This document shows positions 16,244-25,688 of a DNA stretch of 64,000 nucleotides, in pieces; position 1 is the stretch's first letter; each line of letters opens with the position of its first letter. The stretch spans positions 3,973 through 67,972 of the forward strand of contig JAKFCU010000084.1 in NCBI GenBank assembly GCA_036676475.1, read 5' to 3'. The stretch is from LC029 sp036676475. Lineage in GTDB: Bacteria > Bacillota > Bacilli > Aneurinibacillales > RAOX-1. The notes beneath the pieces are model-generated. The model saw nothing but the letters and a program-made list of their open reading frames with translations, ran no database searches and was not told where the DNA came from. Position numbers and translations under genes: made by a program.

Positions 16244-18190
16244 TTATGGCTGGCTCCACAGTTGATACATCATTACGGTTGCTTGAGCGCGTGTAGCAGT
16301 ATCTTTGGGCTTGAATTCATCGGCCTTCATCCCCTTGATCCATTCCAATTGAACACAGTTGTCAACAGAATCCTTTGCCCAGGTAGAGATGTTGGATTGA
16401 TCCTTAAATCGGCTTAAAGAAGATCCAGAAGATTTTTTAAGTTTGTTTTTGACGGATGCGTCAAGCGTACGCGAAATGATGGCCGCCATCTCTTCTCGGG
16501 TAATGGGTTTATTCGGCAGGAACTGACCCTCGCCTACACCCGCAACGATTCCCAGTTTTCCAGCGATATTAACTTCTTTAAAGTAAGGGTGTGAAGCATC
16601 TACATCCTTAAAACCAACTTCAGCGTGTTCTACGTCCAATCCAAGTGTACGAACAATCAGTTGGACGTATTCTGCACGGGAAATCGGAGTCATCGGATCA
16701 AATTGCTTATCGTTTCGTCCATCAATAAACCCGTGTCCGGCCATTACCTCAATCGGCTTTTGCGCCCATGAGCGTACGGAAGCTAAATCCTGATAGGATA
16801 AAGCAGATTCCTGAACCGTGAAGGGTTCACCGGACGCAACCGTAAACCGGAACTGCTTATCCGCTGTTTGTACTTTTCCGCCGATCGGCACCCACTTGTT
16901 TTGCTTCCATTGATAAGCTGTCAGCTTTTCCAAATCTGCGCCGTTTGTCATGAGTGAAGACACATCCAGTTGAACTTGTACAGGATGAGCAGCTGTCACC
17001 TCATAAACAGGGATGTCCACTTTGCCATCCGGTTTTTTTACGTTCACTTTTTGAAGAGTAAGTACCACCTCTTCCTTCTGTGCAGCTGCCATGGATGTGG
17101 CAGGAATAGAAACGGTCCATTGGTTGGCGAATTCGACCAAAACATGATCAACCTGATTTGCTTGAAGCGCCTTTTGTGTTGCGGAAGGAATACGCAATTC
17201 CATTCTGTCCCTGATTTTCGTTTGTGGAATCTGAAAAATTAGCGAACGATTCAGATTTAGATCTATACCCTTATTTTGCAGAGCAGCCTGCAACTCGGTT
17301 CTCTTTAGATTCATTTTATTCCAAGCGGATTGAACGGTTCCTTCACCCATCGTTGCCGTCAACACACCTTCATTTACGGGCAGCTGTTGATCAGGCAGCG
17401 CAGCTTTGGAAGCCGTCAGCAAAATCACCCGGCCGTTTTGCTTTAATTGGTTTTCTTGCCGAATCGCTTGAGCCGGATTCAGGTTACTCGAGTGACCATT
17501 CAACACACTATGGAAAACTTGCTCCGCCTCCGTGCCTATAGAGGTTGACAATACCGGTGGCGTTACGGGTTGTTGAGTCGATGGAGCGCCGCCTCCACCT
17601 CCGCCTCCAACCGTCGTTCCGCTTGTACCGCTAGATGGGTTGGATGGAGTCGTGCCGGTACCGGAGCTTGGATTTTGGTTATTGCTGTTGTTATTTGCCG
17701 CATCGGAAATCGTGACTTCCCCTTGTTTCGCTGCCGTGAGAGCGACTTCTACCCCGCTTTCGCCGGACGATGCTACCATATGGGTAAACTGAACATCTAC
17801 CTTTGCCGACGTAGCTCCGCTATTAACGGTAAAGGTAAGAACCGCAATCGTTCCTGTGCCGGAAGGGATATTCGACTCCAAGCTTGTAATCAGCACGCGG
17901 GGGATTCGCGGATTGCTTTCTACCAAAAATGATGACGTTAATAAACCGGGGCTGACATCAGAAAAGTTCAGCTGCGTCTGGTCATACTCGAGATCAAATT
18001 GCAGGCCGCGGATATTTCCCGAGCTGGTCAATGTGACGGGGACGATTACGGTTTCTCCTTTTTTAGCCGATACCGAGCTAAGTTCTATGCTCGCCTCCCC
18101 TTCCGCGAAGCTCGTCGCAGTTCCCCAAAGCAAGCTGATAATAATGAGAAAAAAGGGCAGCTTGCTGCCCAAAAATACATTTCCTTTCAC
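16244..18190 (-). CDS. Cohesin-domain surface protein with C-terminal SLH domains
   Basis: About 648 residues from GTG at 18190, chosen because AAGGGAGAGC lies just upstream; the open frame continues to 18274 but overlaps the previous gene. The signal peptide (LPFFLIIISLLWGTATSFAEG) is followed by a cohesin-like domain (about 35-165; VIVPVTLTSSGNIRGLQFDLEYD). A low-complexity Ser/Thr/Asn/Gly linker includes a poly-Gly run (about 170-225). Next come a region of unknown fold (about 230-470) and SLH units (ISRAEYVQLIVRTL, ITREEMAAIISRTL, and a third ending DTATRAQATVMMY). A predicted cell-wall-bound cohesin carrier. It sits 28 bp after the 701-residue cohesin/dockerin gene and 37 bp before the 1209-residue gene. 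Confidence 0.87.
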   Translation of the reverse strand: MKGNVFLGSKLPFFLIIISLLWGTATSFAEGEASIELSSVSAKKGETVIVPVTLTSSGNIRGLQFDLEYDQTQLNFSDVSPGLLTSSFLVESNPRIPRVLITSLESNIPSGTGTIAVLTFTVNSGATSAKVDVQFTHMVASSGESGVEVALTAAKQGEVTISDAANNNSNNQNPSSGTGTTPSNPSSGTSGTTVGGGGGGGAPSTQQPVTPPVLSTSIGTEAEQVFHSVLNGHSSNLNPAQAIRQENQLKQNGRVILLTASKAALPDQQLPVNEGVLTATMGEGTVQSAWNKMNLKRTELQAALQNKGIDLNLNRSLIFQIPQTKIRDRMELRIPSATQKALQANQVDHVLVEFANQWTVSIPATSMAAAQKEEVVLTLQKVNVKKPDGKVDIPVYEVTAAHPVQVQLDVSSLMTNGADLEKLTAYQWKQNKWVPIGGKVQTADKQFRFTVASGEPFTVQESALSYQDLASVRSWAQKPIEVMAGHGFIDGRNDKQFDPMTPISRAEYVQLIVRTLGLDVEHAEVGFKDVDASHPYFKEVNIAGKLGIVAGVGEGQFLPNKPITREEMAAIISRTLDASVKNKLKKSSGSSLSRFKDQSNISTWAKDSVDNCVQLEWIKGMKADEFKPKDTATRAQATVMMYQLWSQP

Positions 18191-18218
18191 GCTCTCCCTT
18201 CCCTTCTTCCTATTCGTT

Positions 18219-20324
18219 TTATTGGTCATAATCCTTGAAAGATTCAAGCGCAATCGCAACCCAGTCCAATACATTCAGTTCATCGTCATTGTTCATGTCA
18301 GCGATAAAATGCTGCATCGATGTAGGTGACTGGTTACCCACTACATAATTACCGGCAAGATCGAGGTCGAGTACATTTATGGCATCTTTCCCTGTAATTT
18401 CATCGAAATCCTGATTCACGTTCCCTTTGACGATGACAAGGATCGATTTTACCGCTTCATTTCCCGCCTGATCTTTAGCATACACGGTATAATAACCGTT
18501 TTCCGTTACGAGAAATTGGTGTTCTGCCGGTAAGTCGGTTGCACTATCTTTAGGGAAGGAGGCGGCGTCCGTCCATTTCCCTTTGGCGTACTTCTTCGTG
18601 ACTATGTCTGATCCGGTGCCATCCAACTCCGCAGTAACGGTTACACCCTTCTTGACAAGATCAATCGCCGATTTCGTCAGATCAATCGTTGGCGGATTTT
18701 CATCCTTTACTTCATTGCCAACCGAGTAATCCGAAAAACCGGCCAGCTTATTTTCCACATGGTCTGTTACGTTACCTTCTGCAACATCGTAAGATAAGAC
18801 GATAGTTTGTCCATATTTCACGGAACCGTTGAGCATCAAGATGAGTTCACTCGTTCCGCTGCCGGATACGGACTTGATGTCTATCGTATTGACTCCCGCT
18901 TTAACGGTAAAACCTTTCGTATCTGTGAGCTTTACGTTTTCGCTAAAGGTCAGTTTTACAGTATCCGGCTTGCCGTCTTCCACTTTCGCATCCGTCAGCG
19001 TAGGAGGTGTCTTGTCAATGTTGCTGATTTGAATATCATCTTTCACCACAACATTGCCCGCCTCATCTTTGGCATAAACGGTGTAGGTGCCGTTTTCCAA
19101 GGCATCAAAGGAAAAGTTCACGGATGAAGCGGAACCTCCAGGGATCGTGATGCTTTGACCGTTGCCATCAGTAAAGTACTCGGCATTTTTCTGTTCGGCT
19201 TCCCATTTGATTTCTACCAGTTTCGTTCCGGTACCTCCCTCAGCTGTTCCGCTCACCTTGACTTGGTCACGGGTGGGTGAGGTCGGACTCAACACTACGT
19301 TATTAATGCTTGGCGGAGTCGCATCCACCGTAAAATTGACCTCTGTGGAGTTTCCAGCCGCATCGGTGACGATCAGCTTGTAGACACCATCATTCAAAAT
19401 GGGTGTTTTCATTGCATAAGGGGAGTCGTTCAGTGTTGCGCTTGTTGGATGATCATCCGTCCAGGTAATTCCATTATGTAACGCACTGCATATTTTTCCA
19501 TCCTCCACTTCGGCAATCATCGGAGCAGCTTTATCAATGTTGGTAATGGGAATCTTTTGGACCACTTGGTTGCCCAACTCATCCTCGGCATAAACCGTAT
19601 AATCTCCAGAAGCGGATACGGTAAACTGAGTAGGATTCGACAGATCGATGATGGTCCCGCCATTTTGGAAGTAGCTTTCGTTTTGATCTCCCGCTGCCCA
19701 CTTCAACCGGACAATCTTGCTGCCTGTTCCATCCGCATCGACTTGAATGTTAACCTCTCCTTGGGTTGGATCAGTCGGTGTTGGTGTGAGAGTGATCGTT
19801 GGCGGTGTGCTGTCGTCCAAGCTAATTTCTCCGTTATTTTGGGTGAATGAAGCGGTAATGTTTTGGGCATTGCCATCGGAAATCACAACGTTGGACAGGG
19901 TGACATCGGTTTTAATTGGTCCTTGATCCGCCATTTGAAATTGCAAAATGGCAATTTCTGACTGTCCGCTAGGAAGGTTTTTCGACATATTGGCGATCAT
20001 GATTCGAGCATAGGTTTTACCGTTAAGTTGCAAATTGTTATTATAATAAACATAAAAATTTTGACTGTCTTTTCCAACGGTCACATCAGTGATCGTTCCC
20101 ATACTTCGATCGTACCAAATATCAAACTGCAACCCCCGCACTTCTCCGCCGCTATTCATCGTCACTGGCACATTGACCGTACCCCCGCGCAAGGCCTTTT
20201 CCTTGGCAACACTTAGATCGTAGACGTTTGCTGCATGTACGGAAAGATTCGTCAGTAAGGGGATAAATGCAAAAAGGAAGGCAAAAACCAATCGCAAATA
20301 AAATGAACATTTTCTCTTGGTCAT
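18219..20324 (-). CDS. Exported protein with N-terminal cohesin-like and C-terminal dockerin-like domains
   Basis: 701 residues. The signal peptide ends about ...NLSVHAA; the cohesin-like domain spans about 33-175 (VNVPVTMNSGGEVRGLQFDIWYD). Four or five Ig/OmpL47-like modules follow, each ending in G-x-Y-T-V-Y-A-x-D-x-x-G-N. One module in between (about 440-525) resembles SbsA/Big_5 folds (LTFSENVKLTD). The last 65 residues form a dockerin-like pair of Ca-binding loops (KDAINVLDLDLAGNYVVG and DMNNDDELNVLDWVAIAL). GGAGG lies 10 nt upstream of the ATG. Carrying both a cohesin and a dockerin, it could chain with other members or dock on the SLH-anchored cohesins. It has no catalytic domain. Confidence 0.86.
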   Translation of the reverse strand: MTKRKCSFYLRLVFAFLFAFIPLLTNLSVHAANVYDLSVAKEKALRGGTVNVPVTMNSGGEVRGLQFDIWYDRSMGTITDVTVGKDSQNFYVYYNNNLQLNGKTYARIMIANMSKNLPSGQSEIAILQFQMADQGPIKTDVTLSNVVISDGNAQNITASFTQNNGEISLDDSTPPTITLTPTPTDPTQGEVNIQVDADGTGSKIVRLKWAAGDQNESYFQNGGTIIDLSNPTQFTVSASGDYTVYAEDELGNQVVQKIPITNIDKAAPMIAEVEDGKICSALHNGITWTDDHPTSATLNDSPYAMKTPILNDGVYKLIVTDAAGNSTEVNFTVDATPPSINNVVLSPTSPTRDQVKVSGTAEGGTGTKLVEIKWEAEQKNAEYFTDGNGQSITIPGGSASSVNFSFDALENGTYTVYAKDEAGNVVVKDDIQISNIDKTPPTLTDAKVEDGKPDTVKLTFSENVKLTDTKGFTVKAGVNTIDIKSVSGSGTSELILMLNGSVKYGQTIVLSYDVAEGNVTDHVENKLAGFSDYSVGNEVKDENPPTIDLTKSAIDLVKKGVTVTAELDGTGSDIVTKKYAKGKWTDAASFPKDSATDLPAEHQFLVTENGYYTVYAKDQAGNEAVKSILVIVKGNVNQDFDEITGKDAINVLDLDLAGNYVVGNQSPTSMQHFIADMNNDDELNVLDWVAIALESFKDYDQ

Positions 20325-20342
20325 GAGAATTTTCCTCCATCA

Positions 20343-20738
20343 CTATTCAACTATCTTTTCCGCAATGTCATCTAAAATCTGTGAAGAATCGGTTTGCTTA
20401 GCGGCTTGTATCCAGTCCAAAATATCAACGACACCGTCTCCATTTGCATCAGTATCTGTAAGTGAAACAACGGGAGGCGGTTCCGGCTGATAGGTGTCCT
20501 GCGCCACCGTCATATTTTCAACAGCAGAGGGCTGCACCGTCGCTTGATTTGCTGCTTCATCCACCACTTGCTGCACCTTTTCGTCAACCACCTGATCTTC
20601 CACCAAGGATTTTTCCTCGGTTTGATCCACCGCCTGCTCAACATGGGTTTCCGGCAACACATCGATCTCAGCAAGAGAAAGGGCGGGGGCAACCAAAACA
20701 AAAAAAAGTATAGACCATAATCCGACTTTGAATTTCAT
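20343..20738 (-). CDS. Small exported protein with a single dockerin-like EF-hand loop
   Basis: 131 residues: signal peptide (KVGLWSILFFVLVAPALSLAE), an acidic Gln/Val/Glu-rich spacer, a short Pro segment (PEPPPVV), then DTDANGDGVVDILDWIQAAK, a single calcium loop plus helix of dockerin type, and a short C-terminal helix. Canonical dockerins have two such loops, so this is a half-dockerin that might dimerise or be regulatory. AGGAGGG precedes the ATG. It is the first gene of the 131-701-648-1209-residue operon, 18 bp from the next gene. Confidence 0.75.
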   Translation of the reverse strand: MKFKVGLWSILFFVLVAPALSLAEIDVLPETHVEQAVDQTEEKSLVEDQVVDEKVQQVVDEAANQATVQPSAVENMTVAQDTYQPEPPPVVSLTDTDANGDGVVDILDWIQAAKQTDSSQILDDIAEKIVE

Positions 20739-20836
20739 GCTTTCTATCCCTCCTATGAATTTGTGTTTTTTTTATGATTCTATGAAAGTACACTTCATAG
20801 AATCATCCTTCAGGGAACCTTTCATTCCCTGAAGGA

Positions 20837-20951
20837 TCATCCGTTAACAGAATTTACCTTACTCCGCTTTCTATCAAGAGTTTCATGATGCCCCTCCTCA
20901 TCCACATATTCCTTTGGCTGTTCGAATTCAAATTCCGTTTTTTCAAGCCGT
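20837..20951 (-). pseudogene. Decayed, truncated copy of the tail-chaperone-like gene at 35507-35884
   Basis: The encoded TEFEFEQPKEYVDEEG matches TEFEFELPKGYVDEDG of the intact gene, and DNA identity begins before the start codon. The start ATG has become ACG (20949-20951) and homology is lost after about 20 codons, replaced by unrelated sequence. The shared 5' element is still present at 20984-21050. Confidence 0.75.
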
Positions 20952-20983
20952 ATTTCATCCGCCTCGTATAAATCCGAAATTTG

Positions 20984-21050
20984 GGAAATTACTCTACTTT
21001 TTGATTTTAACATAACCATTATTATTTCAATCTAAAGTTTATCTAAAATA
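20984..21050 (-). promoter_or_regulatory. Shared upstream element, copy 1
   Basis: About 65 bp similar to 35926-35990 and 38566-38628; the common core on the plus strand is GGAAA-TACTCT...TTT, then TTTCAATCTAAAGTTT. Here it fronts a pseudogene. Confidence 0.65.
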
Positions 21051-21162
21051 ATATCCTGATAGACTCCATGGATCGAATCTATTACATATGGATAAACAAA
21101 AGGAGTTTTCCAACAACCGGTAACAATCAGATGGAATTTTACAATCTACTGAGACTCATCTT

Positions 21163-24100
21163 CTATTGGATTGCATAATATTGGGCCGGTCCGCCCTGGA
21201 TAATAATATTGGCCACGATAACCGGATCAAGGACATTGAGCTTGTTGTCTGTGTTCAGATCCGCGACAAGATTCTGTGCGGCACTTGGCACACTTTTCTC
21301 CAGAATATAGTTGACGATTTCCACCCAGTCGGTCACATCGACGGCCTGGTTAAAGTTGATGTCCCCCATCACATACACCGTCTGAACCGTCTCGTTGCCA
21401 GCCGCATCCTTGATATAGACCGTATAGGCAACATTTTTGCGGATTTCGAATGAGCCTGTCGCATCGTTTCCATCGGCGGTGTAAGTGACCTCAGATGCCG
21501 ACGCATTTCCGGCAAAATCGGCAAGGCTCTTGATTCCTTCCAGCACTTTCATTTCCGACACCATGCTACCCGTGCCATCCGCATAAACCGCAGCCGTCAC
21601 AGAAGCTTCGCTGTCACTTGGTGTCAGGCCGAAGCTGATTGACGGTTCTTCTTGATCTATGATGACTTCTATTTGATCGCTATTCGAGTTGCCTGCTTCA
21701 TCCTCCACATAGACCGTATACGTTCCCGATTCGTTAACATTAAAGCTGTCTCCGACCAATTTGGTTCCAAGGTCGCCGTAAACAAAATCCGTAACAGAGT
21801 AATTGCCTTTCGCCCACTTCTTTAGCTTCAGATTGCTTCCTGTACCGGATGCATAAACCGCGATCGTGACCGACTGATTCGTAGGTCCGGAAGGCGATGC
21901 GCTCAATTCCACCGTCGGCGCCTGATCATCAATCACCGTGATGGAACCATCTTCCTTTTCGAATTGCTCTGTAATTTCTTGTTCTTTGCTATTCACCATG
22001 ACCGGGTTCACCAATGTCAAAGCTGTTTTCTGTTGATAGACCGCCGTATCTTTGACGGCAAAGGTCAATTCCAGCAGTTCGCTTGTCCCTTGTGAAATAT
22101 TGATATTTTTCACATTGGCAATGACAAAGCGGTAGTTTCCGTTTCCTAATGGATTGTAATCAAAGTCCATCTCGACTCCGCACAAAAGCGACCCCTGAGC
22201 TACATCCTGCAAGGTCAACAGTTCCGAATCAAAGGACAGATCAAACTGCAAACCGACCACATCGCCCGTACTGCTGAACTTCACCGGTACTTTCACCACC
22301 TCACCGGCTCGTCCGGTCACATGCGGCATCCATAGTTTGACGTAAACCTTTTGCGTAATATCGTTAGACACACTTCCCAGGAAATACGTGTCCCCGCTGT
22401 ACTCCGCTGTGATTAATGTAGTCCCAGCAGGCAACGTTGACGTGGTATATGTGGCTTGGGCATTGCCACCTACTGCGACGGTAGCCAATTCATCCGTTCC
22501 GGATTTAAACGTCACTGTTCCCGTTGGTGTCTTTTCCTCGCTTTCATTGATTATTGCCGTCAAGGTAACTGATTCACCAGCTCCTACTAAATCAGCAGAA
22601 GTCGAGAGCGACGTCGTGGTGTTAAGCTTTGCCATCCACTGCGCGTACAGCGTTACATTTGCTGTTCCCATGGAGAAGGTCTCGTTAGCCGCGTAGCTTT
22701 CCCCACTTCCATCTGCCGCTGTATTCCAACCTGTAAAGGTGTAGCCCGTCTTCTCCAGATTTCCTGTATTGCCCAATACGGTGACCGTGGCTTCTTCCTG
22801 ATAGCTGCCACTGTCCGTCGGCACGCTTCCTCCCGTATGGCCGTTGCCATCATACGTGACGTTATATGTTGGTGCCGGATTCACTACCTGTGTAACCGTA
22901 AAAGTCTCATTCGTCATATTGTCCGCCGACACCGTAACGGTTGCAGTGTATGTTCCTGCCGCCAAACCATCCTTCGCTTTCACCGTAAACGTAGTGGACG
23001 GAGTTCCGCTATCCAGCGTCGTTACCATCGGCTGTGTGATGTCAAAGGCACTGGCATTCGTGCCGCTTAATGCTACGGCTAGGTTTGTCAAATCCCCCGA
23101 TCCTGTACGCATCACCGTGATCGTCTTGGTTTCCTGTAGATTCGACGCATAACCAGCAGTCAGTTCCGTTGCCGTCTGGTTACTTAATGACTCTATCGCA
23201 TACGTCAGTTCAGTAATTGCGAATGTACCAGCAAGGCTTACTGTCCGAGGATTGTCAAAAGCGCTCGTTTTAATTGACAATTGACCTGATTTACTTCCCA
23301 AAGAGGTAGGCGAAAATGTAACATTGATCTGACAACTTTCACCAGCAGATATAGTTCCCTGACAAGTAGATGTCTGGCTAAACTCACCACTTATGCTCAG
23401 ATCTTGAATCATAATGGATTCCCCTGATGTATTGGTTACCGTTACTGATTGCTGCATTTTAGAAGAATCGAAGAAAAGGGCATTTTTGGACAAACTTGGG
23501 ATGTATCCTTTCAACTCATCTTTATAAGTAGATAAGTAGATTTGTCCACCTGAAGCATACAAAAACATAATATCTCCATTTGTTGGATTTATTCCAATAT
23601 TAGACATGTTTGTAGTCGCTACTTCAGTATTTCCCGTAAAAGTATTTCCCAAATCATTGCTTATTGAATAATATACCTTTGTACCATCGGAGTAACCTGT
23701 AATAACATTCCCGTATTCATCGGTTGCAATCGATCGGCCGTAGTTGTAAGAGCTATTCGGGAAACTTAAGGCAGTGTTAGTATTATCTGCTAGATTAATC
23801 CGTAACGTACTTGTTCCTTTACCGCTAATAAAAAGATACGTTCCCTTTGGTCCACTAGATAATGTACCTACTGAATAAAAAACAGACCCGCCCCCACTTT
23901 GTTGCGATCCGAAGGTGGTTCCATTATCTGTACTTTTAAAGTAGACAACAGTAGGGTTATCTTTTTGCACATAAATATGCCCAGTTTGAGAGTCAACATG
24001 AACGTCAGAAAAAGAATACGAGGTACTCCATGTATAGGTGGTAAATTGCTGCCCACTATCAGTACTAATAAAAAGAATCTTTCCGTTTTTGGGGATAAGG

Positions 24101-24579
24101 TACAAGTACTTTCCATAAGTAGTCATATGCACATGGGCATTAGAAGTGGCTCCAGAACTTCCAATATTTTGTGGTACAGAAAACGATATTCCCTTATCGG
24201 TACTTTTACTTAAACATACGTTACCACTGGTATCCGTCCAAGCTACATATACCGTATCGTCAGATGAAACTGCGATTTCCGGTTGCCTATTTGCACTATC
24301 CACTTGAACACTTGGCTGGAAACTTCCTCCTTCGTCCACACTTCTTGCAACACGAATTCCGTTACTGCCATAAAATACAGCATAAATCGTACCGTCTGAA
24401 CTTACAGCCAATTTACGAGCCGTGTTCCCGTAACTAATGGAGTTGTCTGTACCCACATCACTTACTTGTACACTAGTATAGCGCGCTGTTGCATTTACCT
24501 GGTGGTATTCAAGCAAAGATGCCATTAAAACAACGGAGATGATGAAACTAAAATAAAACACTTTCTTTCGTAAATACAT
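21163..24579 (-). CDS. Multidomain exported protein: BNR-like, Ig-like, InlB repeat, cohesin-like and dockerin-like modules
   Basis: 1138 residues with a signal peptide (FYFSFIISVVLMASLLEY...). Residues about 35-355 form BNR/Asp-box-like repeats (SVDEGGSF, STDKGISF, STDSGQQF, STDNGTTF). Next are a choice-of-anchor-D/ASPM-type domain (about 365-455; CQINVTFSPTSLG), an Ig-like domain (to 565), an InlB-B/Flg_new repeat (about 570-650; YTFTGWNTAADGSG) and an Ig-like group 3 domain (655-745). A cohesin-like domain follows (about 748-890; VKVPVKFSSTGDVVGLQFDL), then two Ig modules and a dockerin-like C-terminus with two Ca-loops (DINFNQAVDVTDWVEIV; DLNTDNKLNVLDPVIVA). The last about 480 residues are closely similar to the 1200-residue paralog at 29916. 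It lies downstream of the sensor/regulator pair. AAAGGAG precedes the ATG. Confidence 0.86.
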   Translation of the reverse strand: MYLRKKVFYFSFIISVVLMASLLEYHQVNATARYTSVQVSDVGTDNSISYGNTARKLAVSSDGTIYAVFYGSNGIRVARSVDEGGSFQPSVQVDSANRQPEIAVSSDDTVYVAWTDTSGNVCLSKSTDKGISFSVPQNIGSSGATSNAHVHMTTYGKYLYLIPKNGKILFISTDSGQQFTTYTWSTSYSFSDVHVDSQTGHIYVQKDNPTVVYFKSTDNGTTFGSQQSGGGSVFYSVGTLSSGPKGTYLFISGKGTSTLRINLADNTNTALSFPNSSYNYGRSIATDEYGNVITGYSDGTKVYYSISNDLGNTFTGNTEVATTNMSNIGINPTNGDIMFLYASGGQIYLSTYKDELKGYIPSLSKNALFFDSSKMQQSVTVTNTSGESIMIQDLSISGEFSQTSTCQGTISAGESCQINVTFSPTSLGSKSGQLSIKTSAFDNPRTVSLAGTFAITELTYAIESLSNQTATELTAGYASNLQETKTITVMRTGSGDLTNLAVALSGTNASAFDITQPMVTTLDSGTPSTTFTVKAKDGLAAGTYTATVTVSADNMTNETFTVTQVVNPAPTYNVTYDGNGHTGGSVPTDSGSYQEEATVTVLGNTGNLEKTGYTFTGWNTAADGSGESYAANETFSMGTANVTLYAQWMAKLNTTTSLSTSADLVGAGESVTLTAIINESEEKTPTGTVTFKSGTDELATVAVGGNAQATYTTSTLPAGTTLITAEYSGDTYFLGSVSNDITQKVYVKLWMPHVTGRAGEVVKVPVKFSSTGDVVGLQFDLSFDSELLTLQDVAQGSLLCGVEMDFDYNPLGNGNYRFVIANVKNINISQGTSELLELTFAVKDTAVYQQKTALTLVNPVMVNSKEQEITEQFEKEDGSITVIDDQAPTVELSASPSGPTNQSVTIAVYASGTGSNLKLKKWAKGNYSVTDFVYGDLGTKLVGDSFNVNESGTYTVYVEDEAGNSNSDQIEVIIDQEEPSISFGLTPSDSEASVTAAVYADGTGSMVSEMKVLEGIKSLADFAGNASASEVTYTADGNDATGSFEIRKNVAYTVYIKDAAGNETVQTVYVMGDINFNQAVDVTDWVEIVNYILEKSVPSAAQNLVADLNTDNKLNVLDPVIVANIIIQGGPAQYYAIQ

Positions 24580-24698
24580 ACAATCCCTGCTCCTTTCTCT
24601 TATATAAAAATAGAGTAGATATGTTCGTCTGTACCTGCAAAACTATGCCCATCTATCCCTCCTCAGTCGGCAACACGACAAGCAGCAGGAAATGGCTA

Positions 24699-24708
24699 CC
24701 CCCCCCCC
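24699..24708. repeat. Homopolymer tract of ten C (ten G on the minus strand)
   Basis: The only long C/G homopolymer noticed in the window, about 120 bp upstream of the 1138-residue surface-protein gene. Such tracts are prone to slipped-strand change and can modulate promoter spacing. Confidence 0.7.
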
Positions 24709-24764
24709 ACAGAATAAGCGTTCCTGTTCCATTTATAACACAAGCCTCTGACAAACCTCTGACA

Positions 24765-24798
24765 AAAAATAAAAAAACGACATATTTCGTCGTTTTTT
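24765..24798 (-). terminator. Terminator of the REC-BTAD regulator
   Basis: Minus strand AAACGAC-N7-GTCGTTT followed by a T-rich run; an imperfect copy occurs at 29668-29692. Confidence 0.85.
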
Positions 24799-24815
24799 CA
24801 TCATTTTTCATAAAA

Positions 24816-25685
24816 TTATTTTCGCTTTTTTAACTCACTCAACTTCTGCACGGCAAACTGATACTTTTTTTGCAATACTACTTTTTTGGGTTCAGCCCAC
24901 AACCAGCCATCCTCCTCCAGATAGTCACCTTTGTACAGACTGATCGCCTGTTCCAGCAAGGCAGCATCCTTTAGATCCCGGGCCTTTTGCAGCAGTTTCT
25001 CAAATTGATCGACGTCCACCCATGCATCATTTATATAAAGGGTATAATGGTGACCGCCGTATTCAATGCGTATCCGCCCATCAGGATGTGTTCCTAACGT
25101 TTTTCGAATGGAGTAGATGATCGTCTGCAAATTCATCAACGCCTTTTTGGGCTCCTGATCCGGATAAAAAAGCTCGCAAAGCACTTCTTTGCGTATCGGA
25201 CTTTCTCTGTTTTCCAGCATATAGGCAACCAACTCTGCGGATTTTTGTCTTTTCCAAGTTACCCTCTCATCCCCCAGCCAAGCCGTAAATTTTCCAAACA
25301 TGTTGAATAAAAGTCCATTCTCCACCGTTTTTTCTACCCCAAGCTTGTCCAAGGTTTTGAACAATCTTTCCTTCCTGACCGGCTTCAGGATATAATCCAA
25401 GGCATTTACCTCAAAGGCTTCTGCCGCATAATGATTGTACGCCGTAATAAAAGCAATTCGGATATCAGGGAAAAGATGCACCAATCTTTCGGCAAGCTCC
25501 ATGCCATTCATACCCGGCATTTCGATATCCAGCAAAGCAATATCAAATGGTGTTTTGATGGACAAATCCAACGCTTCCAATGCATTGTAGCAAACCACAC
25601 ACGAATGAAATCGTCCGTATTGATTTACATAATACACTATTTCCTCACGAGTATCGGGTTCATCATCTACAATTAGGATATTCAT
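24816..25685 (-). CDS. Response regulator with receiver, winged-helix and BTAD domains
   Basis: 289 residues. The receiver domain (1-120) has the acidic pair DD8-9 and phosphoacceptor Asp53 in ALLDIEMPG, with K at ILKPVRK. A winged-helix DNA-binding domain (about 130-215; QKSAELVAYML, RKEVLCELFYPDQ, LMNLQTIIYSIRKTLG) precedes a shortened bacterial transcriptional activator domain (about 225-289; LYKGDYLEEDGWLWAEPKK). SARP-like regulators of this build act as activators. It follows the hybrid kinase by 3 bp, so the two form a pair. Its position next to the surface-protein genes suggests they are targets (inference). Confidence 0.88.
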   Translation of the reverse strand: MNILIVDDEPDTREEIVYYVNQYGRFHSCVVCYNALEALDLSIKTPFDIALLDIEMPGMNGMELAERLVHLFPDIRIAFITAYNHYAAEAFEVNALDYILKPVRKERLFKTLDKLGVEKTVENGLLFNMFGKFTAWLGDERVTWKRQKSAELVAYMLENRESPIRKEVLCELFYPDQEPKKALMNLQTIIYSIRKTLGTHPDGRIRIEYGGHHYTLYINDAWVDVDQFEKLLQKARDLKDAALLEQAISLYKGDYLEEDGWLWAEPKKVVLQKKYQFAVQKLSELKKRK

Positions 25686-25688
25686 GCC

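Larger units (their letters stand above)
20739..21162. other. Leader/intergenic stretch with two hairpins and a gene remnant
   Basis: Contains two adjacent inverted repeats (20774-20806, ATGATTCTATGAA arms; 20805-20838, ATCCTTCAGGGAA arms). The second is almost the same hairpin as the terminator at 29872-29911. It also holds a decayed copy of the tail-chaperone-like gene (20837-20951) and its upstream element (20984-21050). The operon promoter should lie here, but no clear -35/-10 pair was chosen. Confidence 0.6.

Noticed and set aside
24580..24815. A c-di-GMP or other riboswitch before the 1138-residue surface protein
   Set aside because: The leader has GC-rich segments but none of the conserved GEMM motifs or a recognisable aptamer core could be aligned.
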